DNA of 64,000 bases from Kitasatospora sp. NBC_00374 (lineage in GTDB: Bacteria; Actinomycetota; Actinomycetes; Streptomycetales; Streptomycetaceae), in assembly GCF_041434935.1 (NCBI RefSeq), contig NZ_CP107964.1, positions 8,105,001 through 8,169,000 of the forward strand, given 5' to 3'. Made by a program: the position numbers and the translations under genes. The notes beneath the pieces are model-generated. The model did not search any database. It saw only the letters and a program-made list of their open reading frames with translations, and was not told the DNA's origin. Positions 55,464 through 64,000 of this stretch are shown here, piece by piece (position 1 is the stretch's first letter; each line of letters begins with the position of its first letter).

Positions 55464-56690
55464 TCAGTCTCCGGTGGTGGCGCGGAACAGCTCCGTGTCC
55501 GGGCCGGTCAGGTGGACCGGCCCGGCGAAGGGGCGGAGGTAGGCGGCCTGGCCCGGGCGAAGATCGAGACCCTGGTCGGCCGCGGCGTGCAGCCGGGCGC
55601 GGCCGACGGTGCAGAGCAGGATCTGTGGGGTGGGCAGGTCGACGCGGGCGGGGGTGCCGGTGGGCCGCAGCCGGGAGAGGCGGAACTCCGCGGCGGGGGA
55701 GGGGAAGCGCTCCTCGATCCCGTCCCGGGCCGGTGCCGCGGTGAGGATCTCCGGCTCGCCGGTCCGGAAGACCGTCACGGCCAGCAGCCCTGCCACGTCG
55801 ACGTGCTTGGCGGTCAGGCCGCAGCGCAGCACGTTGTCCGAGTTGGCCATCAACTCGACGCCGGTACCGCGCAGATAGGCGTGCGGTACCCCGGCGGCGA
55901 GGTAGAGGGCCTGGCCGGCCCGGAGCCGGATGTGGTTGAGCAGCAGCGCGGCGACCAGGCCGGGGTCGCCCGGGTACTGCGCGGCGGTGCGGGCGTAGGC
56001 GGCGCAGGCCTCGGCGTACGGGCCGTCGCCGTCGGCGACCCGCCGGAGTGCCTCGGCGACGGTGGCGAGGTCGGCGGGGCCGAGGCGGACGTCGTCCAGG
56101 ATGTGCCGCAGCAGAGCGGGCAGGACCTCCTCGGCGGGCCGGTGGCGCAGCGCGACGGCCCAGGGCGCGAGCAGCGGGAGGGCCAGTTCGTCCAGCAGCC
56201 GGGCGGTGCCCTCGGCCGGACGGAATCCGCAGAGGGCCTCGAACTCGCCGAGCGCGCAGATCAGTTCCGGCTTGTGGCCGGGGTCCCGGTAGGTCCGGTG
56301 CGGGGCGTCGGCGGGGATTCCGGCGGCCTCCTCGGCGGCGAAGCCGGCCCGGGCCTGCTCTCCGGTGGGGTGGACCTGGAGCGAGAGTGCCCGCTCGGCG
56401 GCCAGGATCTTGAACAGGAAGGGGAGCGTGGGGCCGAACCGCTCGACGGTGGTGGCGCCCAGCAGGCCCTCGGCGTCGTCGGCGATCAGCCGGTCCAAGG
56501 GGTGCGGGCCGTCCGCGCGGTCGAGGCAGGACGGCGCGGACGGGTGGGCGCCCATCCAGAGTTCGGCCTGCGGGGTGGCGCTGGGCCCGCTGCCCGTCAG
56601 CGCGGGGATCGCGGTGGTCGAGCCCCAGGCGTAGGCGCGGACGGGATTGCGGAGCAGCACGAACGGGGGCCACGGCGGTGTCGGGGGCAT
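55464..56690 (-). CDS. manA: Mannose-6-phosphate isomerase, class I
   Basis: A 408-residue type I phosphomannose isomerase interconverting mannose-6-phosphate and fructose-6-phosphate. The metal-binding residues are in SLQVHPTGEQA (Gln-x-His), HKPELICAL (Glu) and GVPHAYLRGTGVELMANSDNVLR (His). It is the last gene of the mannoside operon, 25 bases after the ROK kinase gene, giving the kinase-isomerase pair that feeds mannose into glycolysis. Confidence 0.92.
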   Translation of the reverse strand: MPPTPPWPPFVLLRNPVRAYAWGSTTAIPALTGSGPSATPQAELWMGAHPSAPSCLDRADGPHPLDRLIADDAEGLLGATTVERFGPTLPFLFKILAAERALSLQVHPTGEQARAGFAAEEAAGIPADAPHRTYRDPGHKPELICALGEFEALCGFRPAEGTARLLDELALPLLAPWAVALRHRPAEEVLPALLRHILDDVRLGPADLATVAEALRRVADGDGPYAEACAAYARTAAQYPGDPGLVAALLLNHIRLRAGQALYLAAGVPHAYLRGTGVELMANSDNVLRCGLTAKHVDVAGLLAVTVFRTGEPEILTAAPARDGIEERFPSPAAEFRLSRLRPTGTPARVDLPTPQILLCTVGRARLHAAADQGLDLRPGQAAYLRPFAGPVHLTGPDTELFRATTGD

Positions 56691-56715
56691 GCCGGTTCTT
56701 TCGTCGAGGGGCCGG

Positions 56716-57675
56716 TCAGGAGCCGGGTGCGGCGGCGGCGATCGCCGCGGCGCCGATCAGCCCCGCGTCGGTGCCGAGTTCGGCGGGGCGGACGTCGAGG
56801 CCGCGGAGGTGGGGCAGCGCGGCGTACCGGTCGAGGTGGCGGGCGAGCGGGCCGAACAGGGCCGGGCCGGCCGCCGCGACCCCGCCGCCGACGACCACCC
56901 GGTGGAGGTCGACGAGTGCGGCGGTGGCGGCGATCCCGGCGGCCAGTGCCTGCGCCGCCCGGTCGAAGGCGGCCACCGCGACCGGGTGGCCGGCCAGCGC
57001 GTCCGCCGCGACGGCGCGCGCCGAGCGGTCCTCGCCCGTCGGCCGCCAGCCCCGGGCGAGGGCGCGGCGGGCGATCGCCGTGCCGCTGGCGATGCCCTCC
57101 AGGCAGCCGCGGGAGCCGCACGGGCACGCCTCGCCGTCGAGGTCGACGCTGATGTGGCCGAGATGGCCGGCGTTGCCGCTCGGGCCCGGGCGCACGGCGC
57201 CGTCCAGGACGAGTCCGGCGCCGACCCCGGTGGAGACGACCAGGCAGAGCGCGTTGTCGGCGCCGCGCGCCGCACCGCGCCAGTGCTCGGCGGCGGCCAT
57301 CGCGATACCGTCCCCGGCCAGCGCCACCGGCAGGGAACGCGCCGCCACCGCAGGGTGCGCGGCCGCCTCGGCGACCAGGGGGAAGTCCCGCCAGCCGGGG
57401 ATGTTGACCGGACTGACGGTGCCGTGCACCAGGTCCACCGGGCCGGCGCTGCCGATGCCGAGGGCGGCCACCCGGCGCCACCCGGCGGTGGCGGCCAGGT
57501 GGTCGAGCACCCGGTGGACCACGGCGAGTACCGCGGCGCCGGGCTCCCCGGCCGGGGTGGGCAGGTCGATCCGGTGCCGGAGCTCCCCGCGCGCGTCGAC
57601 GAGGGCCCCGGCGGTCTTCGTCCCACCGATGTCGACGGCGGCGAACAGTGCGGGGGAGGACGGGGGCGCGGTCAT
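56716..57675 (-). CDS. ROK-family sugar kinase
   Basis: A 319-residue ROK kinase. The ATP-binding start is FAAVDIGGTKTAGALVD. The ROK zinc signature GHISVDLDGEACPCGSRGCLEGIASG (about 150-175) supplies His-Cys3 ligands. The usual NDAN catalytic motif is replaced by AGDGIAMAA, which keeps the catalytic Asp. No helix-turn-helix is present, so it is a kinase and not a ROK repressor. In this operon, mannose (or glucose) is the likely substrate, released by the upstream mannosidases. Confidence 0.88.
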   Translation of the reverse strand: MTAPPSSPALFAAVDIGGTKTAGALVDARGELRHRIDLPTPAGEPGAAVLAVVHRVLDHLAATAGWRRVAALGIGSAGPVDLVHGTVSPVNIPGWRDFPLVAEAAAHPAVAARSLPVALAGDGIAMAAAEHWRGAARGADNALCLVVSTGVGAGLVLDGAVRPGPSGNAGHLGHISVDLDGEACPCGSRGCLEGIASGTAIARRALARGWRPTGEDRSARAVAADALAGHPVAVAAFDRAAQALAAGIAATAALVDLHRVVVGGGVAAAGPALFGPLARHLDRYAALPHLRGLDVRPAELGTDAGLIGAAAIAAAAPGS

Positions 57676-57774
57676 CGCGGGTGGCTCCAGGGTTCGTGGT
57701 ACGCGGTGCGTGGCTCCTGGGCGCGGCGCCCCGCCCGGCAGGGGACGGACGGGGCGCCGCGCGGTGGCACGGGG

Positions 57775-60700
57775 TCAGGCGGACCCGCCGCCGGGGGTGA
57801 TGCGCAGCGTGACCAGCTCGAACGGCCGCAGGCACAGCTCGACGCCGTCACCGGTGACGGTGACCTCGCCCCGCGTGCCGTCCCACGGCCGCTCCAGCAG
57901 GTCGCAGGGCACGGCCGCGGCCAACGGGAACGAGGTGGTGAGCCGGCCCCGGGCGCGGCCGCCGCTCGCCTCGTAGACCCGGACGATCAGGTCGCCACTG
58001 CGGTCGTCGGCGAGCTTGACGGCGCTGACCACCAGCGCGTCCTCGTCCAGTTCCACCAGCGGCCGGACGGCCTCGGCGGTGCCGTGCACCCGCCGCTCGG
58101 GCAGGCTGATCAGGTAGCCCTCGCGGACGGCGTCGGCGATCTTGGCGCCCGGCGCGAGCGCGTGCCGGAACCGGTGCAGGCCCTGGTCGGTGCGCGGGTC
58201 GGGGAAGCGCGGCGCGCGCAGCAGGGAGAACCGCACCGTGGTGGTGGTGCCGCCGTCACCGTCCCGCACGGTGCGGGTGACGTCGTGGCCGTAGGTGGAG
58301 GCCGTCACCAGCGCGACGCCCCAGCCGGGTTCGTCCAGGTGGACGAACCGGTGGTTGCACGCCTCGAACTTGGCCGCCTCCCAGCTGGTGTTGGTGTGGG
58401 TGGGCCGGTAGAGGTGGCCGAACTGGGTCTCGGCGGCGTACCGCTCGGTGTGGACGTCCAGCGGGAAGGCCGCCTTGAGGAACTTCTCCGTCTCGTGCCA
58501 GTCCACCTCGGTGTCGATGTCCAGCCGCCCGGCCCCGGCGCGCAGGGTGAGCAGCTGGACCGCCGTGGACGAGCCGAACGACCGGGTGACCCGGACCGCG
58601 ACGGTCTCGTCCGTCTCGGCGGCGACCGTGACCTCGTCCGCCTCGGTGAGGTCGGTGACGGTGTTGCGGTAGAACTGGTCCACGTCCCAGGCGTCCCACA
58701 TGTTGGGGAAGTCGGGGTGCAGTTGGAGCAGGTTGGCGCGGGCGCCCGGGGCCACCGTCTCGCGTCCGCTCGCGCGGTCGACCACCGAGACCACCAGGCC
58801 GTCGCCGTCCACCGTCACGTCCAGCAGCCCGTTGCCGAGCAGGAACCCGCCCCCGGGGCGGGCGGTGACCGAGCAGCCGGCCGCGGGCGCCGGCGCGGCG
58901 GGTGCGGCCCCGCCGGCCGGCACCGCCGACCGGGCGTGCGGCGCCGCGTTGAAGACCAGCTCGCGGCCGCCCGCCGGATCCCCGGCGAGTGCCTGCTGGG
59001 CCCGGCCGATCAACGCCTCCAGCTCCTCGGCGACGGCCCCGTACGTCTGCTCCGCCTCGCGGTGCACCCAGGCGATCGACGAACCGGGCAGGATGTCGTG
59101 GAACTGGTGCAGCAGCACCGTCTTCCAGATCCGGTCCAGCTCCTCGTACGGGTACGCCAGGCCGCAGCGCAGTGCGGCGGTGGCGCACCACAGCTCGGCC
59201 TCGCGGAGCAGGTTCTCGCTGCGGCGGTTGCCCTGCTTGGTCCTGGCCTGGCTGGTCAGGGTCGCCCGGTGCAGCTCCAGGTACAGCTCGCCGACCCAGA
59301 CCGGCGGCTTCGGGTACTCCGCCTGCGCCTTCTCGAAGAACTCGGCGGGCCGCTCCCAGCGGACGGTGGCCGAGCCCTCCAGATCCCGCAGCCGGGCCGC
59401 CTTCGCGACCATCTCCCGGGTGGTTCCGCCACCGCCGTCGCCCCAGCCGGTCGGGGCGATCGAGTGCCGGGCGACACCCTTGTCCTTGAAGTTCCGTGCC
59501 GCGTGCGCGATCTCGCTGCCCTTCATGGAGCAGTTGTAGGTGTCGACCGGCGGGAAGTGCGTGAAGATCCGCGTCCCGTCGATGCCCTCCCACAGGAACG
59601 TGTGGTGCGGGAACTTGTTGACCTGGCTCCAGGAGATCTTCTGCGTCAGCAGCCACTTGGAGCCCGCGTTGCGGATGATCTGCGGCAGCCCGCCGGTGAA
59701 GCCGAAGGTGTCCGGCAGCCAGGCCTCCTGGTTCTCGACCCCGAACTCCTCCAGGAAGAACCGCTTCCCGTGGACGAACTGCCGGGCCATCGCCTCGGAA
59801 CCCGGCATGTTGGTGTCGGACTCCACCCACATCCCGCCGGCCGGCACGAACCGGCCCTCGGCCACCGCCTTCTTGACCCGGGCGTACACCTCGGGCCGGT
59901 GCTCCTTGATCCAGGCGTACTGCTGCGCCTGGGACATGGTGTAGACGAAGTCCGGCTCGTCCTCCAGCAGCGCCGTCATGTTGGCGGTGGTCCGGGCGAC
60001 CTTGCGGACCGTCTCGCGCAGCGGCCAGAGCCACGCCGAGTCGATGTGCGCGTGGCCGACCGCGCTGATCCGGTGCGCCGACGGCGCGGCGGGCGAGGCC
60101 AGTACCCCGGCCAGCCGCTCCCGGGCCGCGGCGGCGGTGCCGTTGACGTCCTGCAGGTCGACGGTGTCCAGGGCCCGCTCGATCGCCCGCAGGACGTCCC
60201 AGCGGCGGGCGGACTCGACGGGCAGTTCCGCCATCAGCTCGCCCAGCACCTCCAGGTCCATGACGAGCTGCCAGACCGTCTCGTCGAAGACCGCGAGGTC
60301 CATCCGGGTCAGCTTGTACTGCGGCTCGGCCCCGGCGGTCTCCCGGTCGCCGAGCTCGGTCGGCAGGAAGGGGTGGTAGTCGAGGATCACCGGGTTGGAC
60401 GCGGCCTCGACGTGCAGCAGCACCTGCTCGCCGCCGGCGGCGGGGGCGGCGATCCGCACCCACTGGTTCTGCGGGTTGAGCCCCTTCACCGGGGTGCCGT
60501 CCGGGCGGTAGACCAGGCCCTCGCACTGGAAGCCGGGCATGTTGGCGTCGAAGCCCAGGTCGATCAGCGCCTCGACGGTCCTCCCGGCCCACGCCTCGGG
60601 CACCGTGCCGGAGACGGTGATCCAGCTGGTGCCCCACGGCGCGCCCCACGCGTCGCCGACGGTGATCGGGGTCCGCGGTGCGGCGAGGCCCTCGGCGACC

Positions 60701-60831
60701 GGGACGGGCTCGCCCGGCGCGGTCCAGATGCCGACCTCCAGCGGGACGGAGTCGGGGTGGACCGCCGGGCGGATCCGCTCGTCCAGGACGCGCTTGAGGC
60801 GGGACTCGACCAGGGTGCGGTCATCATGCAT
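57775..60831 (-). CDS. GH38 alpha-mannosidase
   Basis: A 1018-residue class II alpha-mannosidase. An N-terminal domain of ~250 residues precedes the catalytic part. The zinc ligands His262-x-Asp264 are in VGHAHIDSAWLWPLRE. The nucleophile Asp374 is in LPDTFGFTGGLPQI. Another ligand His is in LHQFHDILPGSS. C-terminal beta domains follow. There is no signal peptide, so it removes alpha-linked mannose from imported oligosaccharides in the cytoplasm. The ATG at 60831 has GGAG upstream. Length and motifs match the bacterial family with a complete active site. Confidence 0.95.
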   Translation of the reverse strand: MHDDRTLVESRLKRVLDERIRPAVHPDSVPLEVGIWTAPGEPVPVAEGLAAPRTPITVGDAWGAPWGTSWITVSGTVPEAWAGRTVEALIDLGFDANMPGFQCEGLVYRPDGTPVKGLNPQNQWVRIAAPAAGGEQVLLHVEAASNPVILDYHPFLPTELGDRETAGAEPQYKLTRMDLAVFDETVWQLVMDLEVLGELMAELPVESARRWDVLRAIERALDTVDLQDVNGTAAAARERLAGVLASPAAPSAHRISAVGHAHIDSAWLWPLRETVRKVARTTANMTALLEDEPDFVYTMSQAQQYAWIKEHRPEVYARVKKAVAEGRFVPAGGMWVESDTNMPGSEAMARQFVHGKRFFLEEFGVENQEAWLPDTFGFTGGLPQIIRNAGSKWLLTQKISWSQVNKFPHHTFLWEGIDGTRIFTHFPPVDTYNCSMKGSEIAHAARNFKDKGVARHSIAPTGWGDGGGGTTREMVAKAARLRDLEGSATVRWERPAEFFEKAQAEYPKPPVWVGELYLELHRATLTSQARTKQGNRRSENLLREAELWCATAALRCGLAYPYEELDRIWKTVLLHQFHDILPGSSIAWVHREAEQTYGAVAEELEALIGRAQQALAGDPAGGRELVFNAAPHARSAVPAGGAAPAAPAPAAGCSVTARPGGGFLLGNGLLDVTVDGDGLVVSVVDRASGRETVAPGARANLLQLHPDFPNMWDAWDVDQFYRNTVTDLTEADEVTVAAETDETVAVRVTRSFGSSTAVQLLTLRAGAGRLDIDTEVDWHETEKFLKAAFPLDVHTERYAAETQFGHLYRPTHTNTSWEAAKFEACNHRFVHLDEPGWGVALVTASTYGHDVTRTVRDGDGGTTTTVRFSLLRAPRFPDPRTDQGLHRFRHALAPGAKIADAVREGYLISLPERRVHGTAEAVRPLVELDEDALVVSAVKLADDRSGDLIVRVYEASGGRARGRLTTSFPLAAAVPCDLLERPWDGTRGEVTVTGDGVELCLRPFELVTLRITPGGGSA

Positions 60832-60893
60832 GTCGGCAGGCTCCGTTGCGTGACTGATGGGGTACGGGGAACGGGACGGGTGGCGTGCGGGTG

Positions 60894-62213
60894 TCAGGGC
60901 ACGTCGTCGGGGTGGACCACCTCGGTGATGCCGCGGGCGGCCAGCCGTTCCCGGTCGCCGGCGTGCTCGGCGAGGACGGTGGTCGGGCGGGCGCCCGCCT
61001 CGGTGAGGCGCATGAACGCCTCGAAGACGGGCCCGCCGGGGCCGCAGACCGAGCGCTTGGGCGCGGTGACCTCGTCGCCGGTGGCGACCACCACGGCGGT
61101 GGTACGCACCCGGGGCGGCCGCCATCCGGCCCGCAGCTCCTCGACGGCGGCGGCGATCCTGGCCCCGGCGGGTTTGACCCGGCGGTCGGTGGTGAGCAGG
61201 CCGAGGCTGTACTCCAGGTCGGGGAAGTCCGCCAGCGAGCGGTCCACGTCGTGCGAGCACCACCAGGTGACGCCCCAGAGGTCCGGGCAGTCCAGCACGG
61301 CCGTGACGGTGTCGCCGGTGAACCGGGCGGCGTCCTCGGCGGTGATGTGCGGGGCCGGCGCGCCGACCTCCTGCAGCCAGACCGGCCGGCGCGGGTCGTC
61401 GGCCCAGGCCTTGGAGAGCTCGACCAGGTAGGCGGCGTGCTGCGCGGTCGGCACCGAGTGCGGGCCGTAGCGCTGCGCGGTGCCGTTGAACACCCAGGAG
61501 TGGACGGCGGTGGCCGCGCCGATCCGCGCCGAGTGCCACGGGGTGAACGGGTGCTCGTCCTGGTACCAGGCGGCGTCGTAGGAGGCGTGCAGGTTGAGCC
61601 GGCCGGGTGCCCCCTCCTCGCAGGCGGCGAGCATCCGGCGCAGCCAGGCGTCGGCCTGCCCGGGGGTGACGCGGTCGGGGTCGGGGTGCGGCTCGCCGGA
61701 GAACTGGTTGATCTCGTTGCCGACCGTCATGCCCAGGAAGTTGGGCCGGCCGTCCAGCGCCGAGGCCAGGGTGCGCAGGTAGGCGGCCTGGCCGTCGACC
61801 ACCTCGGGGTCGGTGAAGATGTTGCGCCGGTGCCAGGTCTGCGTCCAGGAGGGCTGGAAGTCGAAGCTCGACAGGTGGCCCTGCAGCCCGTCCACGGAGA
61901 CGTCGAGACCGCGCTCGCCGGCCGCGTCGACCAGCGCGGCCAGCTGCTCGACGGCGCGCGGGCGGATCAGGGTGCGGTTGGGCTGGAAGACGGGCCAGAG
62001 CGGGAAGACCCGGATGTGGTCCAGGCCGAGGGCGGCGACGGAGTCCAGGTCGGCGCGGACGGCGTCGAGGTCGAAGTCGAGCCAGTGGTGGAACCAGCCG
62101 GTGGTGGGGGTGTAGTTGACGCCGAAGCGCGGGGCGCTCGGCGTGCGGGCCGGGGCGTGGCCCTGGGTGTGGGCCGGGCTGTGGGCCGGGGTGTGGTCCT
62201 GGGCGGCGGTCAT
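60894..62213 (-). CDS. GH5-like cytoplasmic glycoside hydrolase
   Basis: A 439-residue (beta/alpha)8 glycosidase resembling GH5-type beta-mannosidases/cellulases. The acid/base Glu is in LGMTVGNEINQF and the nucleophile Glu in VWLQEVGAPAPH, with NYTPTTGWFHHW near the N-terminus and TWWCSHDVD late. The first 25 residues are a His/Thr/Pro/Ala repeat tail (HTPAHSPAHTQGHAPA). It has no signal peptide. In the operon it probably hydrolyses a beta-mannosyl or beta-glucosyl linkage of the imported sugar. The GH family number is tentative. Confidence 0.82.
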   Translation of the reverse strand: MTAAQDHTPAHSPAHTQGHAPARTPSAPRFGVNYTPTTGWFHHWLDFDLDAVRADLDSVAALGLDHIRVFPLWPVFQPNRTLIRPRAVEQLAALVDAAGERGLDVSVDGLQGHLSSFDFQPSWTQTWHRRNIFTDPEVVDGQAAYLRTLASALDGRPNFLGMTVGNEINQFSGEPHPDPDRVTPGQADAWLRRMLAACEEGAPGRLNLHASYDAAWYQDEHPFTPWHSARIGAATAVHSWVFNGTAQRYGPHSVPTAQHAAYLVELSKAWADDPRRPVWLQEVGAPAPHITAEDAARFTGDTVTAVLDCPDLWGVTWWCSHDVDRSLADFPDLEYSLGLLTTDRRVKPAGARIAAAVEELRAGWRPPRVRTTAVVVATGDEVTAPKRSVCGPGGPVFEAFMRLTEAGARPTTVLAEHAGDRERLAARGITEVVHPDDVP

Positions 62214-62283
62214 ACGCGGTGGGCTTCCTCGGTGGGTGCGGCCATGGTCGGCCGGGCCGGCGGCGGGTCGGGCGGACGGTGGG

Positions 62284-63141
62284 CTATCCCTTGACGGCTC
62301 CCTCCTCCACGCCCTTGAAGAAGAAGCGCTGGCATACGGCGAACACCACGACGATCGGCAGGAAGGCGATCATGGTGCCGGCCGCGATCAGCCGGGGGTT
62401 GGCGCTGAACGTGCCGTTGAGGTACTGGAGTCCGACGGTGAGGGTGTACTTCTGCGGGTCGTTCAGCACGATCAGCGGCCAGAGGAAGTCGTCCCAGGCC
62501 CCGATGAAGGTGAAGATGACGATCACGCTGAGCATGCCGCGCACGTTCGGCAGCCCGATGTGCCACAGCCGCTGCCAGACGCCGGCGCCGTCCACCAGGG
62601 CGGCCTGGTCCAGCTCGGGCGGGACGGCCGCGAAGGCGGTCCGCATCAGCAGCACGTTCAGCATGGCGATCGCACCCGGGAGCGCGACACCGACCAGTGA
62701 GTCGGCCAGGCCCAGACTGCGGACCGTCACGTACTGCGAGACGATCGTGACCTCGCCGGGCAGGACCAGCGTGGCCAGGAAGAGACCGAGGACCAGCCGG
62801 GCGCCGCGGAAGCGCAGCTTGGCGAGGGCGTAGCCGGCCAGGGTGCAGCCGACCACGTTCCCGAAGATCGCGACGGCGGCCACCAGCAGGGAGTTGGCGG
62901 CGTACGTCCACACCGGGATGGTGTCGGCGACCTTGGCGTAGTTGGCGAAGGTGAGGTCCTCGGGGATGAAAGCGGGGCTGCGGGTGTAGACGTCCTCGCC
63001 GGGGCCCTTGAGCGAGGTGGAGAGCTGCCAGAGGAAGGGGCCGATCACCAGCAGGAGGACGGCGAGCAGCAGCAGGTAGCGCAGTGCGGTCCGGCCGGCG
63101 GTGGAGCCGGGCGGGCCCAGGGCGGCGCGTCGGGGGGTCAC
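62284..63141 (-). CDS. Sugar ABC transporter permease (MalG type)
   Basis: A 285-residue permease with six predicted membrane helices. The EAA loop reads PELDQAALVDGAGVWQRLWHIGLP. The GTG start lies four bases after the stop of the upstream permease gene, so the two are coupled. No ATPase gene is visible here. It belongs to the mannoside operon. Confidence 0.92.
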   Translation of the reverse strand: MTPRRAALGPPGSTAGRTALRYLLLLAVLLLVIGPFLWQLSTSLKGPGEDVYTRSPAFIPEDLTFANYAKVADTIPVWTYAANSLLVAAVAIFGNVVGCTLAGYALAKLRFRGARLVLGLFLATLVLPGEVTIVSQYVTVRSLGLADSLVGVALPGAIAMLNVLLMRTAFAAVPPELDQAALVDGAGVWQRLWHIGLPNVRGMLSVIVIFTFIGAWDDFLWPLIVLNDPQKYTLTVGLQYLNGTFSANPRLIAAGTMIAFLPIVVVFAVCQRFFFKGVEEGAVKG

Positions 63142-63145
63142 GGCG

Positions 63146-64000
63146 TCAGTCCGCCTTCCGGTTCAGGCGCATCAGCAGCAGCATCGGGCCGAGGGTGATG
63201 ACGAACAGCAGCAGGCTGAGCGCGGAGGCGTAGCCGAGGTGGCCGGTGAAGCCGCGGCTGTACATCTGGATCAGCATCACCACGGACATGTCCCGGCCGC
63301 CGGGGCCGCCGGTGCCGTTGGAGAGCACGTACAGCTCTGAGAAGACGCGCAGCGAGGAGACCGAGATGAGGACCGAGATCAGCAGCATGGTGGGCCGTAC
63401 GCCGGGCAGGGTGACGTGCCAGAACCGGCGGACGGCGCTCGCGCCGTCCACGGCGGCGGCCTCGTGCAGTTCCCGGCCCACGTTGGCCAGGGCGGACAGG
63501 TAGATGACCATGTAGTAGCCGAGCCCCTTCCAGGTGGTCAGGGCGATCGCGCTGAACAGCAGCAGCCAGCGGTCGGTGAGGAAGGACACCGGCGAGTCCG
63601 CCAGCCCGCTCTGCTGGAGCACGCCGTTGACCAGGCCGCGGTCGTCCAGCACCCAGCCCCAGATCAGCGCCACCACGACGGCGGAGGCGATCACCGGGGT
63701 GTAGAACGCCGTGCGGAAGAAGGTGATGCCGGGCATCCTGCGCTGGACCAGCAGGGCGAGCAGCAGCGGCAGGAAGGTGAGCAGCGGCAGGCAGACCAGC
63801 AGGTAGACGATGCTGTTGAGCAGGGCGTCGGCCAGTTGCTCGTCGCTGAGGATGCGTTCGAAGTTGTCGAGGCCGGTGAACTGTCCGCCGCCCAGCGGTT
63901 TGGCGTTGGTGAACGACAGGATCACCGTGTTGACCGTCGGCCAGAGGTTGAAGACGGCCAGCCAGATAATCGCGGGCCCTGCGAGCAGCCAGGGGGTGAA
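63146..64000 (-). CDS. Sugar ABC transporter permease (MalF type), 5' end beyond the window
   Basis: The first-transcribed gene visible in the mannoside operon; its N-terminus lies beyond position 64000. The frame remains open to the edge (FTPWLLAGPAIIWLAVFNLWP). About 284 residues are present, with five or six membrane helices and an EAA loop ELHEAAAVDGASAVRRFWHVTLP. The operon presumably begins further right with the binding-protein gene and regulator. Confidence 0.9.
   Translation of the reverse strand, partial: FTPWLLAGPAIIWLAVFNLWPTVNTVILSFTNAKPLGGGQFTGLDNFERILSDEQLADALLNSIVYLLVCLPLLTFLPLLLALLVQRRMPGITFFRTAFYTPVIASAVVVALIWGWVLDDRGLVNGVLQQSGLADSPVSFLTDRWLLLFSAIALTTWKGLGYYMVIYLSALANVGRELHEAAAVDGASAVRRFWHVTLPGVRPTMLLISVLISVSSLRVFSELYVLSNGTGGPGGRDMSVVMLIQMYSRGFTGHLGYASALSLLLFVITLGPMLLLMRLNRKAD

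Noticed and set aside
56647..61431. A 1594-codon plus-strand ORF
   Set aside because: It is antisense to ROK, GH38 and GH5-like genes with full motifs. Long antisense ORFs are normal in high-GC DNA because stops are rare.

Overview
The window is chromosomal DNA from a high-GC actinomycete, most likely Streptomycetaceae (Streptomyces or Kitasatospora). The evidence is the strong G/C bias at third codon positions, frequent GTG starts, GTGA/ATGA stop-start overlaps, and families typical of that group: a CutR-like response regulator, a SigE-family ECF sigma factor, a membrane-anchored PP2C phosphatase, GPP34, DUF6058 and DUF6193 proteins, and a GlxA-like copper radical oxidase. No phage, plasmid replication or complete antibiotic biosynthetic locus is visible. 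It reads as accessory chromosome with catabolic clusters, small regulator/target modules, two insertion sequences and several decayed genes.

Layout. 0.2-5.8 kb: a convergent CutR/CutS-like two-component pair, then a divergent operon of an alanine racemase, a D-Ala-D-Ala-type ligase and a small exported ORF, followed by a DUF1036-like protein. 5.9-11.9 kb: FAD monooxygenase, a frameshifted exported-protein gene, an SRPBCC/ArsR pair behind two palindromic operators, small hypotheticals, a class II tRNA-like element with an abnormal anticodon arm, a SpoIIE-type phosphatase and the zinc-free paralogue of ribosomal protein bL36. 12.1-19.97 kb: an amino-acid-type binding lipoprotein, an ECF sigma factor with a membrane partner, an NmrA-like reductase, a large secreted lectin-domain protein, a run of perfect inverted repeats, and bacterioferritin. 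19.98-27.4 kb: a sugar uptake operon (class V PLP enzyme, Tat lipoprotein binding protein, two permeases, GH36 alpha-galactosidase, LacI regulator) headed by a LacI-type palindrome.

27.7-45 kb: a patchwork of small enzymes, with an apparently intact IS200/IS605 element (TnpA, TnpB and a predicted omegaRNA end) at 32.4-34.3 kb. It also holds a TetR-MFS-metallohydrolase module with three matching operators, a Rieske oxygenase, a MarR/NTF2-like pair with two operators, OsmC, hydrolases, and gene remnants. 45.1-51.4 kb: a copper radical oxidase divergent from a DyP peroxidase that carries four C-terminal repeats, with an IS110-family element directly behind the peroxidase. 51.5-55.4 kb: small conserved genes and a GNAT pseudogene. 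55.4-64 kb: a mannoside catabolic operon (two permeases, GH5-like and GH38 enzymes, ROK kinase, mannose-6-phosphate isomerase) that runs off the right edge.

Functionally, the two carbohydrate operons import oligosaccharides and hydrolyse them in the cytoplasm, since the glycosidases lack signal peptides. The racemase/ligase operon duplicates the D-alanine branch of peptidoglycan synthesis and may protect against D-Ala-directed antibiotics. The oxidase/peroxidase pair parallels the known GlxA-DtpA partnership of Streptomyces. All family assignments come from reading motifs by eye; no database search was run.
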